Source: Apostichopus japonicus
Taxonomy: Eukaryota > Echinodermata > Holothuroidea > Aspidochirotida > Stichopodidae
Direction of reading: 5' to 3'
Length of the DNA: 64,000 nt
NCBI RefSeq assembly: GCF_037975245.1
Contig: NC_092579.1
Span: 18,684,678-18,748,677 of the forward strand
Position numbers and translations under genes: made by a program. Position 1 is the stretch's first letter. Each line of letters begins with the position of its first letter. The notes under the pieces are model-generated. The model had not been told where the DNA came from and did not search any database. It was given only the letters and a program-made list of their open reading frames with translations. This document shows, one piece after another, positions 50,462-61,610 of the stretch.

Positions 50462-53400
50462 ATGAACCGACACTCGCGGGTCCTTCCTTTCCCTCAAGGG
50501 AAGGGCAAAGAGAAGGACAAGTCATCGCATAATGCATCGGGGAGTAAACCTCATCTTAGCGGTAGCAGCATCGCTAGTTCATCACGAGGAGTAGCGAAAT
50601 CTGGCATTAAAAGTGTGAAGGGACTAGTGAATAGCCTCTCAGTCGTTGCAAAAGCAAACCATAGCAGCAGTAAGGAGAAACATGGAGGAGGAGGTCAAAC
50701 CTGTGCCCCTAGCATCAGTGCAGCAGTTGCAGCTGCAAGTGCAGTGCCTAACAGGCCACAAAATAAGGTAGAACCTTCAGACGAGACCGTACCAGCCACA
50801 ATCGAAGCCAAAAATGTCAAGCCCGTCGCATCCAGTGCACCCGAACAACAGGACTGCGATAACGACAAAATTTCAAACCCGAAAGCTACGTCGGACTCGG
50901 CTGACGGAGGTGTACCTATAACTGACATTAAGAGTTTGGAGAATTTACAAATCACTCAAGATGAATTGCCAGACGATGAACCGTCGTCAGAACCAAGGCC
51001 AGTCGGCCAGAGTGAAGCAGAGAGCAGCAGTCCGGAGAGCAGCAGTCCGGAGAGCAGCAGTCCGGAGAGCAACACTCCAGAGAGCAGCACCCCAGAGGAA
51101 GATTGCACCACCACTGCTGCGGCCAAGGACGAAGTTGAGCAATGCAAGGAAATCGTCTGCGGTTGTCCCAAAGATAAAGAGAATTGTGAATGTTCCTCAT
51201 CAGGAAAGGATTTGCAGAAAGATCTGCCGTCTTCGTACCTCGCGGTAGTCGGGAAACAAAAAGTGCACGAGTCCGTGCGGGAAACTTTTAAACTGAGATT
51301 GCTCTGTCCAGAAGATGTCCCAGAAGTAAAGGCATTATGTGGAGATTGGTTTCCTGTAGAGTACGTCGGTCTCTTTGTTATTTTCTTTCTTTTTAATTTT
51401 CTTCTTTCTTCCTTTTTAAGAAAAAAATACCATCCCTTCGCAGACAAATGAGTGGTTGTATGATTTCCCTTAATAAAACAGATTTACAGAATTTATAGTT
51501 TCTCATTCATGAGGAATGACTCTCTAAGTAACAGTAGATAAATTACAGCCATTCAAATGTCAAATATTCCAAGAACACCATCTCTTTGGCTGAGAAACTT
51601 GCCAACTGTTTGTTTTCATGGGACCTGCAACCTGTATTTACCAATAAAGGTTCTTAAAGCTGCTTTTTAAATTTTTTTTACCGAGCACTGGTCACCTAAT
51701 TGCCCCGTCTGTTAATGTTGCTCTTGTCTCCAGGTATCCTGACTCATGGTATCACGATATTACCAGCGATAGCAGGTTTCATTCACTCGCTGCTGTAATA
51801 AACAACGAGATAGTAGGACTGTTGGTCTCCGAGGTCAAAGCCAGGGCACGACTCCACAGAGAGGTAAAGAAGAAGTTTTCAACATGAGACAGTACCACAG
51901 AAGGGTCTACTTCATCACTCTTAATGACTTCTTGACATAATTCACATTCTTGCTATTCAAACATGATTTTATTTTATGACCATATAAACAGAAATTTACT
52001 TTTGGATGCCAGCATATAGCAAGCAGCATCTTGGTTCGCCTCAAACTGGGGCAGTCAACAAAGACTCCTGCTGGCATCAATCTATTGATTATTAGTATTT
52101 TATTATTCTGTTAATGTAATTCACTCCCTCTACGGAATTATTATAGTGAAAATGTTTTTTGTTTTTGTTTTTTAGGATTCAACAATACTTTCATCAGCCT
52201 TCCCATCCATTACTCAGGTGGCATATATTTTGAGCTTGGGTGTGGTCTCTACTTTCAGACGACTAGGAATTGGTGAGTTGATGATTGTGAAAGACAAAAT
52301 ATGCAAATATATAGTTACTGAAACTGTCACCAATTTGTAACATATTTGTGTAAACTTCATTAGAATGTTTATTCGTACATATGCACATACACACACTATG
52401 AGTGAAGTGTGAACTTTGATCTCAAAAGATGATCAGTGTTCTGTTGCAGTACAGTTTTGTTACTATTAGCATGTGCAATAAGCAGCAGTTTTATACTAAC
52501 TATGCTCATAAATTGCTGACAATAACGACAGTCTAGCAGGTTTTTATCAAAGAAGTCTAAACACATGTTCACCAGCCATAAAAGTCATACAAAAATACAT
52601 ACTGACTTTTTCCAAGTCTAAAGGGTAAGTTAAGACATCACATTGACCAGGTAAGAAGATACTTTGTGGAAGAGTACTTCCGTTTGAGGGAAAATGTTGC
52701 TTTGCTAACTCAACAAAAGGTCCCCCAAGCTCGGTACAGTACTGACTTCTTATTTGTGGAGTTATCCATGGCATTTAAATCATTCCGTTTGAAGAAAAAC
52801 CAAAGTTTCCCATTTCTCATTCCAGCCACCGCACTCCTGACCAACCTGCTCAACTATTTGAATACTCACGATAAACTCAACATCAAGGCCGTCTATCTAC
52901 ACGTGTTGGCATCAAACACCAACGCAATTAGTTTTTATGAAAAGCACAGTTTTCGTCGCCACGAGTACTTGCCTTATTACTATGCTATACGTGGCAAGGG
53001 AAAAGACGGATTATCTTATGTCTTATACGTCAATGGAGGCCAGCCACCTTGGACCTTGCTATATCCTTTCCAATGTATATGTCTTACTTTTCAACTAAGG
53101 TGGGATGTAATGATTAATGGGTTTTGCTCGTACCCTTGCCTATGGGGTTAACACAAGGCCCTGTATTACTGAATGGATAAACAAAATATATTTGGATTTC
53201 ACTTGATAGCACCTTTTGTTAATAACTAGTATAAACATGGAAATCAAATATGTTTTGAGCATGTCATAGATATTAGTATTTTAGAGCTGCCAACATAGAT
53301 GAAAATTGGTTAAATTCTAAGGGAATGTGGTCATGCCAATTCAGTTTTGGATGATCAGCTGAATTGGCATGACCACATTGATTATTTGGTAAGACGGATC

Positions 53401-55513
53401 AATCCAAGACTCTATTGCTTGCGGAAATTGAACACCTTCAACATCAGTAGAAACATTCTTTCTATTTTCTACAATGCTGTGATTTTCAGTGTGTGGTCAT
53501 ATTGCATTAATTGTTGGGGAGGTAATGTCAATGGTACAGACAGAAAACGGATAGATTCTATTATAAGCCAAGTCAGTCGCATCCTAGGCAAACGTCAGCA
53601 ATCAGTGAACACCTCATATCATCTTCACCTTCAAAGTAAACTTGCTGGGGTTCTCAACAACAGTAGCCACCCTCTACACGTTAATTTGGAAAGTGCAATA
53701 ATACCCCGCAGTGGGTGGATGAGACTACCCCGTGCAGTTACGAATCGTTACAAATCCTCCTTTATCCCTCGTTGTTTTAAACTTCATATTGTATCTTTTA
53801 CTCATTAGGTCAGTAATCTTGCTCATTGTGCAATCCAATGTTTCACAAGTATCTCTGGTGCTGTTTTACTGTATTTTGTATTTTACCGTTTTTACGTATC
53901 TTGCCAGCTTTGTTTTAAGTCTTATGTCTTAGTATTTGAGAGTCTGATATATTTTGTGTGTATTTTATGTACTGTACGTATGTTTTATATTGTGAGCAAT
54001 CAATTGCCCAGCTTGGGATGCAATAAAGAGAATCTGAATCTGAAAGGGAATCCAGTGGTCAAAACCTACAGATTTTGATTCTTTGTGTAACGGGGACAAC
54101 AAGAATGACACCTGGTTGAATCACTTGTTCACGGCAAGCCTCACATATGTTTTATGGTATGCAGGACAAATTTTTAGGGGTCATTCGAGAGGGCCAAATT
54201 TCTGTCGGGAAGACCGAAATCAGCATTGGAGGTCGTCCGGTGGATGACCAGTTGTCTACCTTTAACTCAGATTACATTTTTACTAAAAACTCTCAAATAG
54301 GTAAAATGATAAGTTAGTGTCACCCTCCATCACATTGGAGATACTTAAATAAAATAAAATTATGGGTGGACCTATTATCCTTCTGAAGGGGAGTATTTAC
54401 GGCCAAGATCTTCTATTCACCCAACCTACACATCTCTCCTGCAGTGTTCATATTGCTGTTCTATTCACTCAACCTACTCATCTCTCCTGCAGTGTTTATA
54501 CTGCTGATCTATTCACTCAACCTACGCACCTCTCCTGCAGTGTTCATATTGCTGTTCTATTCACTCAACCTACACATCTCTCCTGCAGTGTTCATATTGC
54601 TGTTCTATTCACTCAACCAACACATCTCTCCTGCTTAATGCTGGCTTATAATGTGTTTGGTCAGTGCCATTCTTTTCCTCTGTTCTTAATTTTCTTTCTT
54701 TTGCGCAGTTGTTCAGCCGTCCAGTAGACAGGCTGCTTTCTAAAGCCTTGGTGGTTGTGTTATGTTAGGTAACAATTGAAATTTCAAAACAAAAACTGGT
54801 ATAAAAAAAATCATCCAAAAACTACTTTACAAAAAATGGACATTTCAAACATCTAACACAGTGCCTGAGATTCACAGGAGGAAGATAGAAGTTACAAGGA
54901 AAAGCAAAGAAAGGGGAATGCTGCTGGATGGGTTGCATTATTCTAGGCAAACCTCTCATTCTTCTCCTCAATTAACGTCATATATGTCACGTACGAATGT
55001 CAAATATCTTTACATCATTTTTTTAATTCAATGCTAGACAATTTTTTTGTATCCCGACTATTCAATCTTCCTTGACTCCCGAGCACAGATTATATGAAGT
55101 TGGTCGGTGCTTACATTTCACGTATGCAACCCTCCAGCCTACCATCCGCTATGGCCAACAGGACCCGTAATTTCATCGCCAGCCGACGTAGCTGGTTTCC
55201 GAGCCTACCAAGCTTTCCCAGCATGCCGAGCATGCCCAACGTCAACTTACCGAGCATGAATATGAACATTCTGCAGCGTTTCAGAGGTCAGCAAGGTCAA
55301 GGGTCGTCACACGACCCCGAGGTCGGTCTTTCACCCGAGGAAGTGGCAGCCCTGGAGAGCGAAGACCCCGACGAGTTGGGACCGGGGAGAAACCGCAGTT
55401 GGTTGCCGAGTGTCAAGTATTACAACTTGCTCCAGAGGTTTGGCGGCCAATGTTACGACAGCGGAGAACCGTCTGAATTTGAGGATATCGAGTCCGGCCC
55501 ACCGAGACTATAA
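50462..55513 (+). CDS. NAA60: N-alpha-acetyltransferase 60 (NatF)
   Basis: GNAT-family enzyme that acetylates N-termini of transmembrane proteins from the cytosolic face of the Golgi. Coding exons 50462-51360, 51734-51863, 52176-52272, 52826-53060, 55087-55513; predicted 595 aa, against 242 in human. The first coding exon probably starts at 50406 after a good acceptor (CCCGTTTTATAG). An in-frame TAA at 50435 precedes the ATG. Residues 1-270 are low-complexity Ser/Pro/Glu/Lys with five SSPES-like repeats. The catalytic domain starts near 273 (LRLLCPEDVPEVKALCGDWF). It has YPDSWY, QVAYILSLGVV (Y360), the acetyl-CoA motif RRLGIA (371-376), AVYLHVLASN (H401), SFYEKHSF, YLPYYYAIRG and NGGQPPWTLLDY. 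The Tyr and His correspond to the catalytic pair of human NAA60. The C-terminal MKLVGAYISRM and NFIASRRSWFPSLPSF regions may be the membrane-binding amphipathic helices; an acidic tail follows. The last intron is AT-AC. Confidence 0.96.
51018..51095 (+). repeat. NAA60: Coding 15-bp repeat in NAA60 exon 1
   Basis: Five copies of GAGAGCAGCAGTCCG or variants encode ESSSP repeats, the last ones drifting to ESNTP and ESSTP. In frame and without stops. Confidence 0.95.
53324..53379. repeat. Perfect 21-bp inverted repeat
   Basis: AATGTGGTCATGCCAATTC(AG) at 53324-53344 is repeated inverted at 53359-53379 with a 14-base loop. It sits at the left edge of the LINE fragment in the AT-AC intron. Confidence 0.95.
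53345..54042 (+). mobile_element. Non-LTR retrotransposon, 5'-truncated 3' end
   Basis: An open frame of ~150 codons (53347-53808) gives the tail of a LINE reverse transcriptase: LNWHDHIDYLVRRINPRLYCLRKL, ILSIFYNAVIFSVWSYCINCWGG, DRKRIDSIISQVSRILG. After a 3' UTR it ends CAATAAAGAGAATCTGAATC, a polyadenylation-like signal plus short TCTGAA repeat usual for CR1/L2-type elements. The intact frame suggests fairly recent insertion. It sits in sense orientation in the AT-AC intron of NAA60. Confidence 0.85.
54411..54638 (+). repeat. 48-bp tandem repeat with acceptor-like units
   Basis: Nearly five units of 48 bp. The first four contain TCTCTCCTGCAGTGTT, with CAG ending at 54444, 54492, 54540 and 54588; the fifth changes to CCTGCTTAATG. 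As 48 is a multiple of three, one frame stays open across the array, but no protein is recognised. Confidence 0.92.
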
Positions 55514-56389
55514 AATTACATTCAAAAGGAATTTGAGTTTTCAGGGAATGTTCTTAAAAGTACAAACTTATAAAAGAGGTTTCAGTTGTTTAACAGTAGA
55601 CTATATCACTTTGCAGAAAAACCTTGCCTTTGCTGGAACGGACTAAACAGACTCGGAAATGGTCTCAAGAATCCAGTACTTATTTGTGAAACAGGTTTTA
55701 CACCTTTATTTTGGTGACTGGAGCCAAAAATCATAAATGAAAGATTCTGTGTTGACATTGGCATGGTTATAGTAGTTTTATGTACAAAACTTGATTTTAC
55801 TGGTGATGTTACCTCCCGTCCCCTCCCCCGCTCAAACCCCGATTCCAGGACCCTCCCTTGTTCATCATTATTTATGTGCTGCAAATGATGAGCTGTTGAA
55901 TCCAGGACAGGTCTATGGAATTTAAATTTTTATGTATTTTATGTTTGGAACCCGCATTCTAAAGCTTTCAAATCACATGTTTTCAAGGTGTTAGAACTTT
56001 GCCCGAGAGCGAAATGGTGTTGGGACATTGGATTTAGTGTGTATTTTGTAAGGCATTAATGTCATGAATATGCAGTAGTAACGTCAAAAGTCATTTCTGG
56101 TGGGAAAAAAACACCAATAGTTTCCGTTACAAAATAATGCACGGTTGATTGGTGCTGGTTTTCGTGAATTCTGGATATTGGTTGTAGCTCAAACAGAGGT
56201 CTGTGTGGTTTTGTTGTGACTTTCCAAACTTGAAATCAAACTTTCTCCAGTTTTGTGCACAACATGATTTCAGTTGTTGAAAGAAGCATCATTGCTTATC
56301 TACAGGATTGACTGTTTGTTGGACAATGAAGTATCAATCAGACAATGTTAAGCCAGACCCAGTGAACCATCATTGTCAATGACACAGAC

Positions 56390-57175
56390 GAATTGAGAGA
56401 GTCATTAATTGATCTATTGATAGATCTTTGTCTAGATTAGTCGGAAGGGATATCAATAATTCTATTAATTGATCAGTCAGTAGTTATATCAAAACATCTG
56501 TTTATAGCTCAATCATAAGTGCTGTCAGTAGATCAATCAATAGTTGTTCAATATATCTGTCATTGGATCTATCAGTAGACCAGTGGATTTTATCTGTCAA
56601 TAGATCTATAAATAGATCAGTCAGTAGTGTCTATAGCTCAATCAGAAGTGCTGTCAGTAGATCAATCAACAGTTGTTCAATATATCTGCCAATGGATCTA
56701 TCAGTAGACGGGTGAATTTTATCTGTCAAAAGATCTATAAATAGATCAGTCAGTAGTGTCTATAAGCTCAATCAGAAACCGTGTCAGTCGATCAATCAAT
56801 AGATCTTTCAATGATCTATCGATAGACCAATATGGATTAATCAGTCGGTTTTTATCAGGATTTTATCTCGGTCAGTCAGTAGATCAATAACTCTGTCAGT
56901 GAATCTATCAATAGTTGTGTCAGTAAATTAATCCATAAATCCTATCACCAGAGCAAATGAATATTAATCTGTCAATAGATCTATTAATTGATCAACCAGT
57001 TTGATCGAGAGATATATTTGTAGATATAAGTAGATCAATTATTCTGTCTGTAGATCTTTCAGAAGATCTGTCAGTAAATTCAAATTGATAGATCTATCAG
57101 CAATCCATCAATATATCTATCAATAGTCTGTCAATAGATCTATTGATTTTTCAGTCATTAGATCTTTTAGAAGAT
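56390..57175. repeat. GATC/TAGATC-rich repeat array with 129-bp higher-order period
   Basis: Short words such as AGATCAATCAATAG and GATCTATCAATAG are repeated throughout. A longer unit is visible: TATAGCTCAATCA starts at 56503, 56632 and 56761, 129 bp apart. Outside the three units the short words are scrambled. It begins ~0.9 kb after the NAA60 stop. Confidence 0.85.
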
Positions 57176-57179
57176 ATGA

Positions 57180-60100
57180 CATATATGATGATGGCATTGA
57201 TAATGTGTACAGCAGCTACTGCAGGAGTTGACTGAACCCTGAATTGGAACCCACAGTTGTACTGAGTAGTTGGCTATGTCGCTGCTGCTGTTCCACCCCT
57301 CTACATTTGATTTTGTATTTTGATTTTTCATTCAGGTAGTTTGAAAAAAAAGATGGCAAAAGTCTAAATATTGGGAATGTCGTTGCTAACTGCACTATGA
57401 CACCCAATGTGTTTGTGTTACTAGACTGGTGCTGGCTATTGGATGTAAAATGTTAAATATCCATAGAAAGTTTGTCATTTTCTTTGTAAGTCATATTATA
57501 ACGTGGCGTAGCCTAAATTGGATATATTCATTTTTCAATTTTTTCCCTCCTTCTCTTTCCCGAAAACTACCTTCAAAATTGTTTATTGCGACTATGGTAG
57601 AAAGAAGAGATATTTAGTGAAGTGCTTGTTAATTCATTGTTAAGAGATCAGGGCAAAGATAATATAAATGGCTATGAGTTTTAGGTACATGGTTTAACAG
57701 ATTGGGTGTGGGTATGAAAGTCAATGCGGCATTCGATTACTTCTTATAGTTTTATCAAATTGTTTAAAAAGACATTCAAAGTCAAGTTTTATATTTCGTA
57801 TGGGATGTAAAGAAAAGTGACATACCTTAACTCTATTTTTTTTCTTGGCTGCAAAACAGATTGAAAAAAACAAGCACAAAGAACATCCTAATTGATCTTA
57901 AATTCAAGTAACATGTTATTGAAGAGATTAATTGGGACTGTAAAGATAAACAAATGTTGCATCTTTGGCTGCAATTTTTTCAATTTTTCATCACTTTAGG
58001 AGGAAAGAGAACTTTTATTATGGTATTGTATTAGATCAAGGATAGGCCTAGCATATCAGTCAAGATCTATGTAGAAGATTTCGCCAAAATGTTTTTTCCT
58101 GTTCTAAAATGAAATGTTTGTTACGTAACATCTCTCAAATGCCGTCTTGTCCGTCCCAGCTTCCGTTTGATTTAGAAATGCGTGTGTGATGTGTGCAAAT
58201 ATTTGCAAACACATACTTATATATACTTTCAGTATAGTGAACGAGCATAACTTAAATTATACGCTTGTATTTAGTCTTGGGTATCACAGACGATTGGAGT
58301 CAAATTTAACCAGTATTGAAGGAAAAAAATATTATTAAAAGACAGTATTATTCACAAATGTTTACTCAAATATTCAAAAAACAATACCTCCATTAAAAAG
58401 TCATCGATATTTGCCTCAAATGTTAACAAGCTAGTTCTCAAAAGTTCTTCAAAACTTGTCTGGAGGTTTGGGGCCACTATAGGTGATTTACAGACATGGA
58501 AGAATGCTTTAATGAAATAATTGCTGTGATCTACTAGAAAGGAAGTGCTATGAAGATATATTATAGTTAATTACAATGAGTAATTAGTTTTGAAGTTCAT
58601 AAGTGACCATTCTTTGACTTATCTAGCATAGAACTGGTGACCTTTCAATGTATGGTAGAAAATGTGAAATTTGTGTTGAAATTTATACTGCTGATTAGTA
58701 CCTCTGGTGAATCGTTCTGAATCTATTTAGGAATAATTTAAGCTGTTCTTAAAGAGATCCTGAAGGCCTGACAAGGCAGTTTGTAAGGCTTCTTGTAATA
58801 TTTATCGGTTATCGGTAGGTGGACAGGACTGGTGTATTTGTTAGAATGTTTAATTGCGAGAGATCGTGGAAATGTTTTGACATGTTTTAAACTTCAACCT
58901 GTGTGTCCAAAAATTTTGTATGTTGTGCTTCTCACTCTGACGGAGGGGGGGGGAGCGGGGGGTTGTTTCTCTTTGGGAATTTTCGGGGTTTAGTATCTCA
59001 AAACCTGGAATTTATGGTATTTAAGGGCAGCTTGAAAGTTAGGACAAATTTGAATTGGTCTTCATGACAAATTATTCCAAGATGTCAATGTCTATAAATG
59101 ACATGTAGTCAAGCTATGATCTATATATTGTCAAGCTACGGTTAGCTATCAGCTATATTACTCCAGCAATGTAGTCAAATTTTATACATGCTGTAAAACG
59201 CATATGTAGTCCAGCTATGTGGTCAAGTCAAATGCTTACCTATAAATGGAATATTTATTCCTCCAAACTGAACAATATGCAAAGACAAGTATAATAACAA
59301 TTTCCTGTATTGACAGGAAAACTTGCTGGCCTTGATTTTCGAAACCAACGTTGGACCTCTCTACTATTACTACTCTATTGACACTAAGAATTATTTACCT
59401 TGTAACAGAGCATGTGGGTGAAAAGGGTGTGTGGGGGGGGGGGGGTTAGGGAGGGAGAATAAGCCATTTCATTTCACGAGGCATTTCTATGCAGTTATTA
59501 ATGACTTGTAAATAAATTGAATGATTTTTCACATTTTACAGTTGCTCAAGATATTTCCAGATATTCAACATTTTTTTCTCTCTCTCTCAAGTATATATAG
59601 TTTGGTTGATGAAAAGTGAAATTGTTTACATCAATATTTAAAAGTAAACCTATGTTTTTACCACTACTTGGTTCCCTCAAGTGTAATTGTCTTGATGTGG
59701 TATTAGTAGGATTACTACATAATGTACTATCATACATAGTGAGGTATATTAAAAAGAAATTGTTTTCATACATTTTGTTCCTCATTCTACTTATGTTCAT
59801 ACTTTTACTTTTCATTTGATACTTTATGTGCTTTTTCGTCTCTATATTACCTTTTTAGCTTACTGCTTGAAATAGCGAGCGAAACAACCTTTCTCCATTA
59901 TGTTAATAGTGAGAACCACATTCTGAAAACATGATTCAATCCCAAAGATATGGATTTTGAAAAGTTTGGAGAAATTTCTTCCATAAAGGTAACTGCCTAG
60001 TTTAAACGTGCTGTGCAAGTTGCAGGGAATTGCTCGATGGTTGGTATGCTCATTTTATGAATAGATTGTCTTCAGTATTACATGTCTGCTAAAGTAATAT

Positions 60101-60280
60101 TCACACAAAAAAAAAAAAAAAAAACAAGACTCATTGTGATGGTGAATTTATGAGATAGAACATTCCAGTTTATAAAACACAATCAGTTTCACTAAAGCGG
60201 CATTGCGAATTCCATTTCTGGGTTGGGATGATAATCGTAACCTATGCATTCATGATGGTGTATGTGCGAGAGTGGGTATT
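57180..60280. other. Spacer without recognisable genes
   Basis: AT-rich, with isolated homopolymer runs and G-runs (58946-58960, 59431-59450). No conserved exon, repeat array or transposon end was recognised. Confidence 0.5.
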
Positions 60281-60285
60281 TAGTG

Positions 60286-60700
60286 TGTCAAAGTACCACA
60301 TTGAGTACAAGGAGCCTATTGTTTTGGTAGAGGTCAAAGGTCATTTGGGGTCACCAGGGGTCAAATTGTGAAAACACTTGTAAACACGATATCTCAAGAA
60401 GGAAAGGTCAGACCAATTTCATATTTTATTTGTAAAAGTACCACATAAAATATGAAATTGGCCTGACCATTCATTGATTACAAGAAACTTATTGTTTTTG
60501 GTGGAGGTCAAAGGCCATTTGGGGTCCAGAGGGGTCAAATTGTGAAATCTTGTAATCACGATATCTCAATACTGGAAGCTTGGGCCGACCTCTTATTTAG
60601 TATGTAGAAGTACCACATTGAGTTAAAGAAGTCTTTTGTTTTTGGTGGAGGTCAGAGGTCATCAGAGGTCAAATAGTGAAACCTTTGTAAACATGTACAC
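60286..60700. repeat. Direct repeats of ~150-170 bp with AGGTCA pairs
   Basis: AAGTACCACA recurs at about 60291, 60437 and 60609. Each unit is followed by GGTGGAGGTCAAAGG-like sequence, then GGGGTCAAATTGTGAAA and CACGATATCTCAA. Related but more diverged sequence continues to ~61140. Confidence 0.75.
60406..60468. repeat. 23-bp inverted repeat (22 of 23 matched)
   Basis: Arms 60406-60428 and 60446-60468 with a 17-base loop; core AATTTCATATTTTA pairs with TAAAATATGAAATT. One mismatch. Confidence 0.93.
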
Positions 60701-61229
60701 CCTCACTGTACATTACATCAGATTCATGAAGAAAACTGCTCATGTTACATCATCAAAACCACATTGCATTTTTGCATTCTGGTTTTGATGGTCATCGTGT
60801 AAGTTGGTTCTTTGTGATGACAAAGGAATACACAAAAGTGATGGACTTAGATTTGGGTGTAAACCAGGCGTGTGGTGTGCAGAGACACAACCAAATTTTG
60901 CCCCCTTTTTTATTCCTTACCCGAAGGCTCAAGGAACCTATGCGATTGTGATTACGTGTGTGTATATGTGACGCCCTTGCCTTGTAAACATGATAACTCA
61001 ACAATGGCAAGTTGGATTGAAGTCATACTTGGCACCTAGATGCGCCATGGTGAGTAGATGAACCCTATTGATTTTGGTGCTCATCTCATGAATAATAATG
61101 AGGTCACGGGGTCAAACGTGAAAATCTCCAAATGCTTAACTCCGCAACCGAAAGTCAGAATTTATTCATACTTGGTATTAATGTGTTGGTAGAATTTTGT
61201 TTCTAATATCTTAGATTCATAATGGGAGG

Positions 61230-61610
61230 AAAAAGATATAAGAACAGCAAAAGCAACTGCCTACACTGGGGTTTGAACCCTAGACATGGAGTTTGTCTTG
61301 AGAACTAACCACTGCACCAATTTAACTGTTGAGAAGTAATGCTCGTTTCTAATATTTAAGTTTCACAATGGAAGAAAGAGGTATAAGAATAGAAAAAGGA
61401 AAACTGCCTTCACAGGGCTTTGAACCCTAGACAAGGAGTTTGTCTTGCTCTTTTGGCACAAAGCACCAACCACTGTATCTATTGAGAAATATTGTTTGTT
61501 TCTAATATTTAAAGGTGCATAATGGAAAAAAATTTAACTGCCTTCACTGGGGCTTGAACCCTAAACATTGAGTTTGTCTCGCTCTTCAGGTACATACCAC
61601 TAACCCATGG
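61230..61610 (-). repeat. Three tandem tRNA-like units
   Basis: Read on the minus strand, units at about 61320-61255, 61470-61400 and 61600-61540 have an AGTGGTTAG-like box A (clear in the first two) and GGTTCAAACCC, GGTTCAAAGCC and GGTTCAAGCCC as box B. Spacing is 134-147 bp and the sequence between units is also repeated (TTTCTAATATTTAA). They lack a proper acceptor stem, so they look like SINE heads or tRNA pseudogenes rather than tRNA genes. Confidence 0.6.

Larger units (their letters stand above)
53061..55086 (+). other. NAA60: AT-AC intron with U12-type splice signals
   Basis: The intron begins ATATCCTTTC at 53061 and ends in GAGCAC at 55086. A perfect branch-point word TTCCTTGAC lies at 55068-55076, placing its A (55075) 11 nt from the 3' end. 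Joining the flanking exons gives PPWTLLDYM, the continuous NAA60 reading seen in the family. Length 2026 bp. Confidence 0.93.

Noticed and set aside
50956-51447. Minus-strand frame of 163 codons opposite NAA60 exon 1
   Set aside because: A mirror of the GC-richer repeat-coding exon (LLLSG-type repeats from the ESSSP codons); no independent support.
53061-53151. Read-through C-terminus of NAA60 after WTLL
   Set aside because: The AT-AC join restores the conserved DYM continuation; the read-through sequence resembles no NAA60.
54362-54727. Open frame with 16-residue repeats in the NAA60 intron
   Set aside because: The repeat period of 48 bp is divisible by three, which keeps frames open by chance. 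It lies in the intron and matches nothing known.
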